Of a stretch of DNA of 64,000 nucleotides, positions 54,171 to 62,615 are shown piece by piece. How positions within the stretch are numbered: the stretch's first letter is position 1; each line of letters opens with the position of its first letter. The DNA is from Candidatus Kapaibacterium sp. (GTDB lineage Bacteria; Bacteroidota; Ignavibacteria; Kapaibacteriales; UBA2268). The stretch covers positions 1-64,000 of the forward strand of contig JAPLFL010000094.1 in the NCBI GenBank assembly GCA_026390695.1. The letters run 5' to 3'. The position numbers and the translations under genes were made by a program. The notes under the pieces are model-generated. The model was given only the letters and a program-made list of their open reading frames with translations, ran no database searches and was not told where the DNA came from.

Positions 54171-55358
54171 ATGATAAAATCAATTTATGAAGCACATTTT
54201 GATGGTAAAAATGTTCTGGTTCGTGTTGATTTCAATGTCCCGATGGATGCAAACAGAAATATTACAGACGATACGCGGGTACTGGAAACTCTACCTACTA
54301 TTGATAAAATCATCGATGATGGCGGGTTACCAATTCTCTGCTCGCATCTGGGACGCCCCAAAGGAACAAGAGATGAAAAATATTCTCTTGCCCCTGTTGC
54401 TAAATTATTAGAAGATAAGTATGGTTACAAAGTTTTTTTTGCAAATGATTGTATCGGAGAAACTGCTAAAAAAGCCATTGCAGATGCGGAATTAGGTTCA
54501 ATCGTATTATTAGAAAATTTAAGGTTTTATAAAGGTGAAACAGATAATGATCCTGAATTTTCCAAAGCACTTGCTTCCTTGGGTGATATTTATGTAAATG
54601 ATGCTTTCGGAGCGGCACATCGTGCACATGCAAGCGTAGTTGGTGCTGCAGAACTATTTTCCGAGCGATTTGCAGGAAAATTGATGAAGGCTGAATTGTT
54701 GAGTTTATCAAAAGCAACAAGTAATCCCGCAAAACCATATACAGTGATAATCGGAGGTGCAAAAATTTCAGGAAAGATAGATGTAATCAGGAATTTGATG
54801 AATATTTGCGATAATATCCTGATTGGTGGCGGTATGATGTTCACATTCTTCAAAGCACAAGGTCTGGAAATAGGGAAATCTATTCTTGAAGAAGATAAAA
54901 TTGACTTAGCAAAAGAACTATTGGAATTAGCTCAGCACTCGAAAGTTAATTTGGTATTACCGATTGACACTGTCACAGCCGATTCATTCTCAAATGATGC
55001 AGCAACTTCCATTGTTAAAGTGAACTCAATCAAAAGTGATAAACTTGGAATGGATATTGGTCCCGAAACATGCAAGTTATTTGCTGATATTATAAGTCAG
55101 GCAAAAACTATTGTTTGGAATGGTCCGATGGGTGTTTTTGAAATGGAGAATTTTGCTAACGGAACCTTCCAAATTGCTCAGGCAATTGCTCAGGCAACCT
55201 CAAGAGGCGCATTTTCGGTTATTGGCGGCGGTGATTCGGTTTCTGCCATAAAGAAAACAAAATTGGATAGAGAAGTTTCTCATATCTCCACTGGTGGCGG
55301 AGCTTCACTTGAATATTTAGAAGGAAAAGAATTACCGGGAGTGAAAGCCCTGGAATGA
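54171..55358 (+). CDS. pgk: Phosphoglycerate kinase
   Basis: A 395-aa glycolytic enzyme of normal length. 'VLVRVDFNVPMDANRNITDDTRVLETLPTI', 'LCSHLGRPKGTRDEKYSLAPVAKLL', 'ENLRFYKGE', 'YVNDAFGAAHRAHASVVG' bind 3-phosphoglycerate; 'KPYTVIIGGAKISGKIDVI', 'GGGMMFTFFKAQG' and 'GGGDSVSAIKKTKLDREVSHISTGGGASLEYLEGKELPG' bind ATP. It makes ATP from 1,3-bisphosphoglycerate. A Shine-Dalgarno-like AAGGA precedes the ATG. A terminator follows, so it is monocistronic. Confidence 0.99.
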   Translation: MIKSIYEAHFDGKNVLVRVDFNVPMDANRNITDDTRVLETLPTIDKIIDDGGLPILCSHLGRPKGTRDEKYSLAPVAKLLEDKYGYKVFFANDCIGETAKKAIADAELGSIVLLENLRFYKGETDNDPEFSKALASLGDIYVNDAFGAAHRAHASVVGAAELFSERFAGKLMKAELLSLSKATSNPAKPYTVIIGGAKISGKIDVIRNLMNICDNILIGGGMMFTFFKAQGLEIGKSILEEDKIDLAKELLELAQHSKVNLVLPIDTVTADSFSNDAATSIVKVNSIKSDKLGMDIGPETCKLFADIISQAKTIVWNGPMGVFEMENFANGTFQIAQAIAQATSRGAFSVIGGGDSVSAIKKTKLDREVSHISTGGGASLEYLEGKELPGVKALE

Positions 55359-55384
55359 TAAAATTGCAATATTAAAAATCATAA

Positions 55385-55428
55385 AAATGGTTTAAATACA
55401 TAACTCTTGTTTAATATTTAAACCATTT
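55385..55428. terminator. Bidirectional terminator between pgk and the DUF4234-like gene
   Basis: AAATGGTTTAAATA (55385-55398) pairs with TATTTAAACCATTT (55415-55428); GTTTTATTT follows on the plus strand. It sits between convergent genes and can serve both. Confidence 0.8.
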
Positions 55429-55444
55429 GTTTTATTTAAATTTA

Positions 55445-55903
55445 TTATGCTTGTTCCTGAATAAATAATTTATTTGACATTAAATTGATTTTTATCCAGT
55501 AAACAATCCAGAAGAAGATTCCGGTAAAACCAAAAATATAACTGAATACAAAGAAGTATGGTACTGAAAGAAAAAGTAAATAAAAAAGCATAAAGATTAA
55601 TGCTCCGAAAGTTAATACCCAAGACCATAGGCCATATTTTTTTCCATAATCACGTCTCTGTCCTAATCCACGTTTTTGGAATTCTAATTTAAGAGCTTTT
55701 TCGATTTCATTTATTACCCTAAACATCCAATAAACATTAAGAACAGGAATACTTAATAACCAGACCATAATAGGTTCCATACTTCGATTTTCCGTTTCAC
55801 AAAGGTCTAAGGCTCTCTGAAGACTTAAAACAAAAAGTACCCACATAAAAATTATAGCAAATAGAATCAACAAAGTTGGACCTGAAAATAAATTCTCAAT
55901 CAT
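55445..55903 (-). CDS. Small membrane protein, DUF4234-like
   Basis: A 152-aa protein with four hydrophobic segments ('PTLLILFAIIFMWVLFVLSL', 'PIMVWLLSIPVLNVYWMFRVI', 'LTFGALIFMLFYLLFLSV', 'FSYIFGFTGIFFWIVYWI'). The pattern 'NVYWMFRVINEIEKALK.E' with a charged loop and two C-terminal helices ending 'YWIKINLMSNKL' resembles DUF4234/DUF4328-type membrane proteins, whose role is unknown. Monocistronic, divergent from the tyrosine phenol-lyase gene. Confidence 0.65.
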   Translation of the reverse strand: MIENLFSGPTLLILFAIIFMWVLFVLSLQRALDLCETENRSMEPIMVWLLSIPVLNVYWMFRVINEIEKALKLEFQKRGLGQRRDYGKKYGLWSWVLTFGALIFMLFYLLFLSVPYFFVFSYIFGFTGIFFWIVYWIKINLMSNKLFIQEQA

Positions 55904-56076
55904 GAGATATACCGTAATTTATTTAAACTTAGTAATTTCAGTAAACATAATAGAATAATAACCATAAAACAATGAACAAATAAATTTAGTTTAAATTAAT
56001 ACTTTATTTTATAACAAAACTATATAAAACGATTAAAATTCACTTAATTTTTTTTAATTTATTATTTATCAAATTA

Positions 56077-56098
56077 TCCGTAATTTGCAAGTCTTTAC
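56077..56098 (+). promoter_or_regulatory. Conserved upstream motif CCGTAATTTGCAAGTCT
   Basis: It lies 62 nt before the tyrosine phenol-lyase start and is shared, with two mismatches over 22 nt, with the site upstream of rpmI (15164-15185). It contains TAATTTG, close to the TAnnTTTG -7 element. Probably a promoter core. Confidence 0.45.
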
Positions 56099-56150
56099 TA
56101 AACCAAATTCATTTCAATTATTTAATCATTATTGCTATTTAATTTTTTAA

Positions 56151-57545
<1,395 letters not shown>

Positions 57546-57553
57546 TAAGCATA

Positions 57554-57588
57554 CCACAACCCCTCTCATAATTGCTGAGGAGTTGTGG
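57554..57588 (+). terminator. Hairpin after tyrosine phenol-lyase
   Basis: CCACAAC (57554-57560) pairs with GTTGTGG (57582-57588), and CCTC inside pairs with GAGG. The downstream tract is AATATATTTC, without a clean T-run, so termination may be partial. Confidence 0.5.
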
Positions 57589-57618
57589 AATATATTTCAT
57601 CACGACACAATTTTTAGC

Positions 57619-57626
57619 TATATTTG
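57619..57626 (+). promoter_or_regulatory. TAnnTTTG promoter element upstream of the DUF3098 gene
   Basis: TATATTTG is an exact match to the Bacteroidota -7 element, 48 nt before the ATG. The -33 position reads TTTC, a near match to TTTG. Confidence 0.45.
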
Positions 57627-57673
57627 TCGTTTATATCATTTGAATAATTGAAAACAATAAATTAAGGTAAACT

Positions 57674-58021
57674 ATGAGCAAAGAGATCAAATCTTCAGCA
57701 AATAAAAGTGCAACAGCGTCTAAGCAGGCAAACTACGGTCGCAAACCTGCTAAACAGGCAGCAAAAACTTTAAAATGGGTTTTTCCACTAGAAAAGAACA
57801 ATATGATAGTTTTGCTGATCGGGTTTGTAACTATATTAATTGGCTATGGGTTAATGGCAACAGGTATCACGACAAATGAACCTTCGGTTGTGGACGGTAA
57901 GTGGAATAATTTCTTTGCAATCACTTTAGCACCTATTGTACTGATTATTGGCTATGTCGTCATCATTCCTTATGGAATTATGAAAGTCTTCAAGAAAAAG
58001 GATGTGAATCCTATATCATGA
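57674..58021 (+). CDS. DUF3098-family membrane protein
   Basis: A 115-aa protein with a basic N-terminus (residues 1-37, Lys/Ser-rich) and two membrane helices ('NNMIVLLIGFVTILIGYGLMATG', 'FFAITLAPIVLIIGYVVIIPYGIM'). 'WVFPLEKNNMIVLLIGFVTILIGYGLMATG' is the DUF3098 signature. The family is typical of Bacteroidota and relatives and is of unknown role; it is often located next to cell division or LPS genes. The stop overlaps the era start by 4 nt. Confidence 0.87.
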   Translation: MSKEIKSSANKSATASKQANYGRKPAKQAAKTLKWVFPLEKNNMIVLLIGFVTILIGYGLMATGITTNEPSVVDGKWNNFFAITLAPIVLIIGYVVIIPYGIMKVFKKKDVNPIS

Positions 58022-58911
58022 TGACTAAATGCGGATTTGTTGCAATTATTGGTAAGCCAAATTCGGGCAAATCCACATTGCTGAATACAATTTTGGGAGA
58101 AGATCTTTCAATAGTGACTCCTAAACCTCAGACTACAAGAAAAAATGTTCTCGGAATATACTCCTGTGAAAATATTCAGATTATTTTTACTGATACTCCC
58201 GGTATTTTAAAACCACGTTACGAGCTACAGCGCTCGATGATGGGCTATGTTGCCGAAACATTGGAAGCAACCGATCTGGTCTTGGTAATTGTTGATGCTG
58301 AAAAATTTACGGAAATTGGCCGTTATTTTCATTCTGAAGTTGTGGAAAGCCTCCGCAGTTGCGGCAAAAAGCTTATATGCGTTTTAAACAAAACAGATCT
58401 GTTTATAGATAAAAAAGAATTGCTTCCGAAAATTTCTGATCTTGCAAAGAGTAATTTATTTTCTGAAATAATTCCAATCTCTGCTCTGAAAGCCGATAGT
58501 ATAACAACATTAATTGAATGTATTACTAAAAATATTCCTGAGTCTGAATTTCATTACGATGATGAATACCTCTCTAACCAAAGCGAAAGATTTTTTGTAG
58601 CTGAATTAATACGTAAATCGATATTCACTCTCTTTGAAGACGAGCTGCCATACTCGACTGAAGTAGTTATTATCGCATTCAAAGAGCGCGAACATGGGAA
58701 ATGGTATATCTCTGCCGATATAGTGATTGATAAAAATTCCCAAAAAAGAATTTTAATTGGTGAAAAAGGTAATAAAATTCGATTATTAGGTGCTCAGGCA
58801 CGCGAAGAGATCGAAAAGCATCTGGCAAAGCCGGTTTACCTTGAGTTATTCGTTAAAGTTCGCAACAATTGGCGTAACGATAAAGCCATGTTACGTTCTT
58901 TTGGATATTAA
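58018..58911 (+). CDS. era: GTPase Era (30S ribosome assembly)
   Basis: A 297-aa protein. G1 is 'GKPNSGKST' (12-20), G2 'PQTTRKNVLGI', G3 'FTDTPGILKP', G4 'LNKTD', G5 'ISALK'. The C-terminal KH domain has 'ILIGEKGNKIRLLGAQAREEIEKHL', which binds the 3' end of 16S rRNA. Length is standard. The ATG overlaps the DUF3098 stop. It converges with hflX, the stop codons overlapping by 4 nt with no terminator between. Confidence 0.97.
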   Translation: MMTKCGFVAIIGKPNSGKSTLLNTILGEDLSIVTPKPQTTRKNVLGIYSCENIQIIFTDTPGILKPRYELQRSMMGYVAETLEATDLVLVIVDAEKFTEIGRYFHSEVVESLRSCGKKLICVLNKTDLFIDKKELLPKISDLAKSNLFSEIIPISALKADSITTLIECITKNIPESEFHYDDEYLSNQSERFFVAELIRKSIFTLFEDELPYSTEVVIIAFKEREHGKWYISADIVIDKNSQKRILIGEKGNKIRLLGAQAREEIEKHLAKPVYLELFVKVRNNWRNDKAMLRSFGY

Positions 58912-60194
58912 ACATTTTTTACCATATAATTTTTAAACGAATTATCGAACTGCAGCCGCCGCTCTTCGTTCACCCTTAACTCGAACCTTATACCTTCGTC
59001 CAAATCATCTTTTTTCAACACGTCTGCAATCATATAAAGCTGTGAAATTAGTTTCATTTCACTGTATGGCAGCACTAATTTAATAATATTGGATTTCTCG
59101 TGATATAATATCTGCATTTTATCTAATAAATTCACGACATTTATTCCACGAGTTGCCGATATAAAAATACAAGATGGAAATTCCTTCTCAATTGCGACCA
59201 GTTCATACTTATCAAGCATCATGTCAACTTTGTTGAATACGAGAATTATCGGTTTATCTTCTATTTTCAGAGCTTTTAGTGTGTCATTTACAACTTTTAT
59301 ATGTTCTCTGAAAAAACTATGATTAATGTCCACCAAATGTAGCAACACATCTGCTTCTGCAGCCTCTGAAAGGGTAGATCGGAAGGATGCGATCAAATGA
59401 GTCGGTAATTTTCTGATAAACCCAACAGTATCGGACAGTAGCGCTTTTTGACCATTTGGGAATTCAAAAACACGTACAGTTGTATCTAAAGTTGCAAACA
59501 GTTTGTCTTCCACATAAACATCGGCATTTGTCAAAGTATTCATTATTGTTGATTTGCCGGCATTTGTATAACCGACAAGTGCAAAACGTGGGAATGATTC
59601 ACGGTTTTTGCGCTGTTGTACTTTTTGATTATCAATAGCTTTTATTTTATCTTTCAGTGTGATAATTCGTTGGCGAATCATTCTACGGTCAGTCTCAATC
59701 TGTGTTTCGCCGGGCCCTTTTGTTCCAACACCGCCATATTGCTTGGAAAGATGCGTCCAGAGCCGTGTTAAACGCGGAAGCATATATTGCAGTTGGGCGA
59801 GTTCCACTTGAGTTATTGCTTCAAGAGATTTTGCGCGTTTTGCAAAAATATCAAGAATTATATTTGATCTGTCTAAGGCTTTAATATTTAATTCACGTTC
59901 AAGATTTCTGACTTGTGCCGGACTTAATTCATCATCAAAAATAATTACTGAGACTTGGTTTTCGTCAACAATCGCTTTAATTTCCTCCAATTTTCCTTTT
60001 CCGACTACGGTTGAAGGATTTGGTTTTTCTAACTCCTGATATATTTTTTCAATTACAAACGCACCTGCTGTCTCGGCTAACAGATCGAGTTCATCTAAAT
60101 GCTCCATAGCAAGTTTGCGGTCATAACCTTTTTTTTGAACGGATACAGCTAATGCTTTTTCCGGCTTTTCAATATTGTCGTACATTTTTATCAT
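58908..60194 (-). CDS. hflX: GTPase HflX (ribosome-associated)
   Basis: A 428-aa GTPase. The N-terminal domain holds 'ERLLDEIQPDVVIFDDELSPAQ'-like sequence ('VSVIIFDDELSPAQVRNLE'), followed by 'ERTNIILDIFAKRAKS' and 'LPRLTRLWTHLSKQYGGVGTKGPGETQIETDRR', the HflX signature. G1 is 'GYTNAGKST', G3 'LLSDTVGFIRKLPTHLIASF', G4 'FNKVD'. HflX splits stalled 70S ribosomes under heat or antibiotic stress. It follows the AlbA_2 gene by 14 nt. Confidence 0.97.
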   Translation of the reverse strand: MIKMYDNIEKPEKALAVSVQKKGYDRKLAMEHLDELDLLAETAGAFVIEKIYQELEKPNPSTVVGKGKLEEIKAIVDENQVSVIIFDDELSPAQVRNLERELNIKALDRSNIILDIFAKRAKSLEAITQVELAQLQYMLPRLTRLWTHLSKQYGGVGTKGPGETQIETDRRMIRQRIITLKDKIKAIDNQKVQQRKNRESFPRFALVGYTNAGKSTIMNTLTNADVYVEDKLFATLDTTVRVFEFPNGQKALLSDTVGFIRKLPTHLIASFRSTLSEAAEADVLLHLVDINHSFFREHIKVVNDTLKALKIEDKPIILVFNKVDMMLDKYELVAIEKEFPSCIFISATRGINVVNLLDKMQILYHEKSNIIKLVLPYSEMKLISQLYMIADVLKKDDLDEGIRFELRVNEERRLQFDNSFKNYMVKNV

Positions 60195-60208
60195 TTTTGA
60201 ATTTCAAT

Positions 60209-60853
60209 TTAAAGTAAAGTAAAATAATCGTGCGATGAATCATTATGAATCTGAATTACCTTAGCTCGTACAAGACTGATTAGAAGCCTTTCAGCACGTC
60301 TATCAGATATATTTACGAGGTTAGCAAAATCCTTGACTGTACACCTTGTGTGAACTTCCAGATAATCAAATAATCTTTTTTCTCTATCCCCTATCGCAAT
60401 CTTCAGAGGACGTGATTTAGGGCTCATTTCACTTAGTAAACGATACATTTCACGACTTGCCATCAATGTTTGCTCACCAACTCTGATATATGCGCGCCTA
60501 ATTTTCTTACCATCCTCTTCTATATAGATCAGATGCGGCTTTGTAAGAGATTCATAAATAGTAATAGCCAGTACATCTTTATCATAAATATTAATAATTT
60601 CAATTTCCGGAACAACAGAAGGAAAAATTTCGAACTCGCATGCCAGTTCAATAGTTTCTATTTCTTCTTTCTCGCTTTCAATGCCATAAATATCCCCATT
60701 GTCATCTACTCCGACTAACAGAGTTCCACCCTTTGTATTAGCAAAAGAAGCAATTTCTCGTGCAATTTTTTGTGGCGAACTCAGCTTTCTCTTGAATTCC
60801 AAAACTGTAGATTCACCTTCATTGATTAATTCCTTAAGCTGTCTGGGAGTCAT
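60209..60853 (-). CDS. Putative transcriptional regulator, AlbA_2 (Schlafen-like) domain plus wHTH
   Basis: A 214-aa protein. Residues about 8-125 form an AlbA_2/Schlafen divergent-AAA domain ('GESTVLEFKRKLSSPQKIAREIASFANTKGGTLLVGVDDNGDIYGI', 'IRRAYIRVGEQTLMASREMYRLL'). The C-terminal part (about 150-214) is a winged helix-turn-helix ('FANLVNISDRRAERLLISLVRAKVIQI'). Such proteins are DNA-binding regulators of unknown target. It is the first gene of an apparent operon with hflX. Confidence 0.82.
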   Translation of the reverse strand: MTPRQLKELINEGESTVLEFKRKLSSPQKIAREIASFANTKGGTLLVGVDDNGDIYGIESEKEEIETIELACEFEIFPSVVPEIEIINIYDKDVLAITIYESLTKPHLIYIEEDGKKIRRAYIRVGEQTLMASREMYRLLSEMSPKSRPLKIAIGDREKRLFDYLEVHTRCTVKDFANLVNISDRRAERLLISLVRAKVIQIHNDSSHDYFTLL

Positions 60854-60857
60854 TCTT

Positions 60858-61010
60858 AGTTATGAGTTGTCAGTTATGAGTTATGAGTTAAGAATTGACA
60901 GTTATGAGATAGGAATTATCAGTTATGGGTTGTAAGTTATTAATTTAAACTGTGATTGAATTTAGCTTAATAATGAATCAAATTATCACTCATAACTCAT
61001 AACTTACAAC
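60858..61010. repeat. Low-complexity GTTATGAG repeats
   Basis: Left of about 60942 the motif AGTTATGAGTT recurs five or six times; near 60985-61010 its complement (CATAACTCATAACTTACAAC) occurs, so a dyad can form. Non-coding, between hprK and the AlbA_2 gene. Confidence 0.65.
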
Positions 61011-62030
61011 TTACTCATTGTCTCCCTGGAAATAGGTTATCATTCTTCTATCGTGGAAGGCTTGCTGTGGGCCTGATTTTTTAGCTATTGAATTAGTTAG
61101 CATTTCTGCAAATACCTTTGGTGCATTATATCCATAAGTTCTGAGTAAATAATTCAATGCAATAACTTCAGTGATAACTGTGATATTCTTCCCAGGAAAA
61201 ATCGGTAGTTTTAAAAACTGTATGTCTATTCCTAAAATATTGGCTGGCTCATCTTCAAGTCCAAGCCTTGTATATTCATGATCCGGCTGGTACTGCTCCA
61301 AATGAACAATTATCTCAAGACGCTTCTGAAATCTGGTGGACCGTATTCCAAACATTTCGCGTACATTAATTATTCCCAATCCTCGGATTTCCATAAAATG
61401 CTGTGCTGTGTTAGTGCCAGTTCCCATCAGTATAGATTCACGTTTTTTTGTCAGCATTACGATATCATCTGCTACTAATCTATGGCCACGTTCCACAAGA
61501 TCAAGAGCTACTTCACTTTTGCCTATTCCACTTTGGCCATGAAACATCATTCCTACTCCATAAACGTCCACAAGTGAACCATGAACAACAACCTGAGGAG
61601 CAAACTGATCATCAAGAAATTCGGACAATCCAAAAACTAATTTTGTGGAATCAAAAGGTGATGAAAAAACCGCAATATTCCGCTCGTTGGCAATTTCCAT
61701 CAATTCCGGCTCTAACACTTTGTTTCCGGTCAGAACTATACAAGGAACTTCAAACTGAGAAATATTTCGGAACGATTTTATACGATCTTCATTACTAAGA
61801 CTTTTCAAATAATAAAATTCAGTATTTCCGAAAATCTGAACCCTGTTATTTGTAAAAAACTCAACAAAGCCTGCCAGTGCAAGTTGTGGGCGAGATAAAT
61901 TTTTATTAGTTATTCTATTGTCATTTCCGATATCCCCATTTAATTTTTCCAATTTCGCGGGAGATTTGTATAGAATTTCAACTGGAATAAAATCTTGTTG
62001 TAAAACATTTAAATTTTTAAAAATATCCAT
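61011..62030 (-). CDS. hprK: HPr kinase/phosphorylase
   Basis: A 339-aa bifunctional enzyme. His150 in 'VVHGSLVDVYGVG' and Walker A GQSGIGKS (165-172) form the active site; 'LVADDIVMLTKK' and the HprK signature 'EIRGLGIINV' (214-223) follow, with the C-terminal 'KNITVITEVIALNYLLRTYGYN' region. It phosphorylates Ser46 of HPr and reverses this, linking sugar supply to regulation. No ptsH/ptsI gene is nearby. HprK without a full PTS is known in Chlorobiota relatives. Divergent from yqeY. Confidence 0.94.
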   Translation of the reverse strand: MDIFKNLNVLQQDFIPVEILYKSPAKLEKLNGDIGNDNRITNKNLSRPQLALAGFVEFFTNNRVQIFGNTEFYYLKSLSNEDRIKSFRNISQFEVPCIVLTGNKVLEPELMEIANERNIAVFSSPFDSTKLVFGLSEFLDDQFAPQVVVHGSLVDVYGVGMMFHGQSGIGKSEVALDLVERGHRLVADDIVMLTKKRESILMGTGTNTAQHFMEIRGLGIINVREMFGIRSTRFQKRLEIIVHLEQYQPDHEYTRLGLEDEPANILGIDIQFLKLPIFPGKNITVITEVIALNYLLRTYGYNAPKVFAEMLTNSIAKKSGPQQAFHDRRMITYFQGDNE

Positions 62031-62161
62031 CTTGAATGTCGTTTCTAAGGTATAACTGAAAATAAAACTTAAATTAAAATAAATAAGTCAATTATCCAAA
62101 AAAAACATTAATTTTGAGAAAGAATTATGTAATAATTTTATTTATTAAAGCTGGATCAATA

Positions 62162-62614
62162 ATGAATTTTGAAGCAAAAATAAACGAGGAGTTAAAAACT
62201 GCAATTAGAGCCGGAGATAAAATTCGCCTTGAAACTATACGCGGCTTACGTGCACGAATTATTGAATTTAATAAAAGTGGCTCTCAACGCGACCTAAATG
62301 AAGATGATGCCATAAAAATTTTGAATTTTGAAGCTAAAAAGCGAAAAGATGCTATCGAAATGTACGAAAAAGGTGGTCGGGCAGACCTTGCAGATCGGGA
62401 AAAAGCAGAATTGAAGGTAATTCAGGAATTTCTTCCTCAGCAATTAACCATTGAAGAAATCACTGCTATGGCTGAGGAACTGATCATCAAATTTGATGTG
62501 CGCGATTCAAAAGATTTTGGTAGAATTATGGGTGCCTTAATGCCAAAAGTCACCGGAAAAGCGGATGGGAAGGTAGTTACTGAAATTATTAAAAACTTAC
62601 TTTCTAATTCGTAA
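62162..62614 (+). CDS. GatB/YqeY domain protein
   Basis: A 150-aa protein taking ATG 62162 (MNFEAKINEELKTAIRAGDKIRLETIRGLRARI), which matches the family start; an upstream TTG frame adds a hydrophobic, unlikely 16-residue lead. 'ALMPKVTGKADGKVVTEIIKNLL' is the YqeY C-terminal block, resembling the tail domain of GatB. Role uncertain; it may help tRNA amidation. It precedes mutS2 by 1 nt. Confidence 0.9.
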   Translation: MNFEAKINEELKTAIRAGDKIRLETIRGLRARIIEFNKSGSQRDLNEDDAIKILNFEAKKRKDAIEMYEKGGRADLADREKAELKVIQEFLPQQLTIEEITAMAEELIIKFDVRDSKDFGRIMGALMPKVTGKADGKVVTEIIKNLLSNS

Positions 62615-62615
62615 T

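Noticed and set aside
58908-58911. Overlap of era and hflX stop codons as a special regulatory device
   Set aside because: Convergent 4-nt overlaps are common in compact genomes; no terminator or antisense element is seen.
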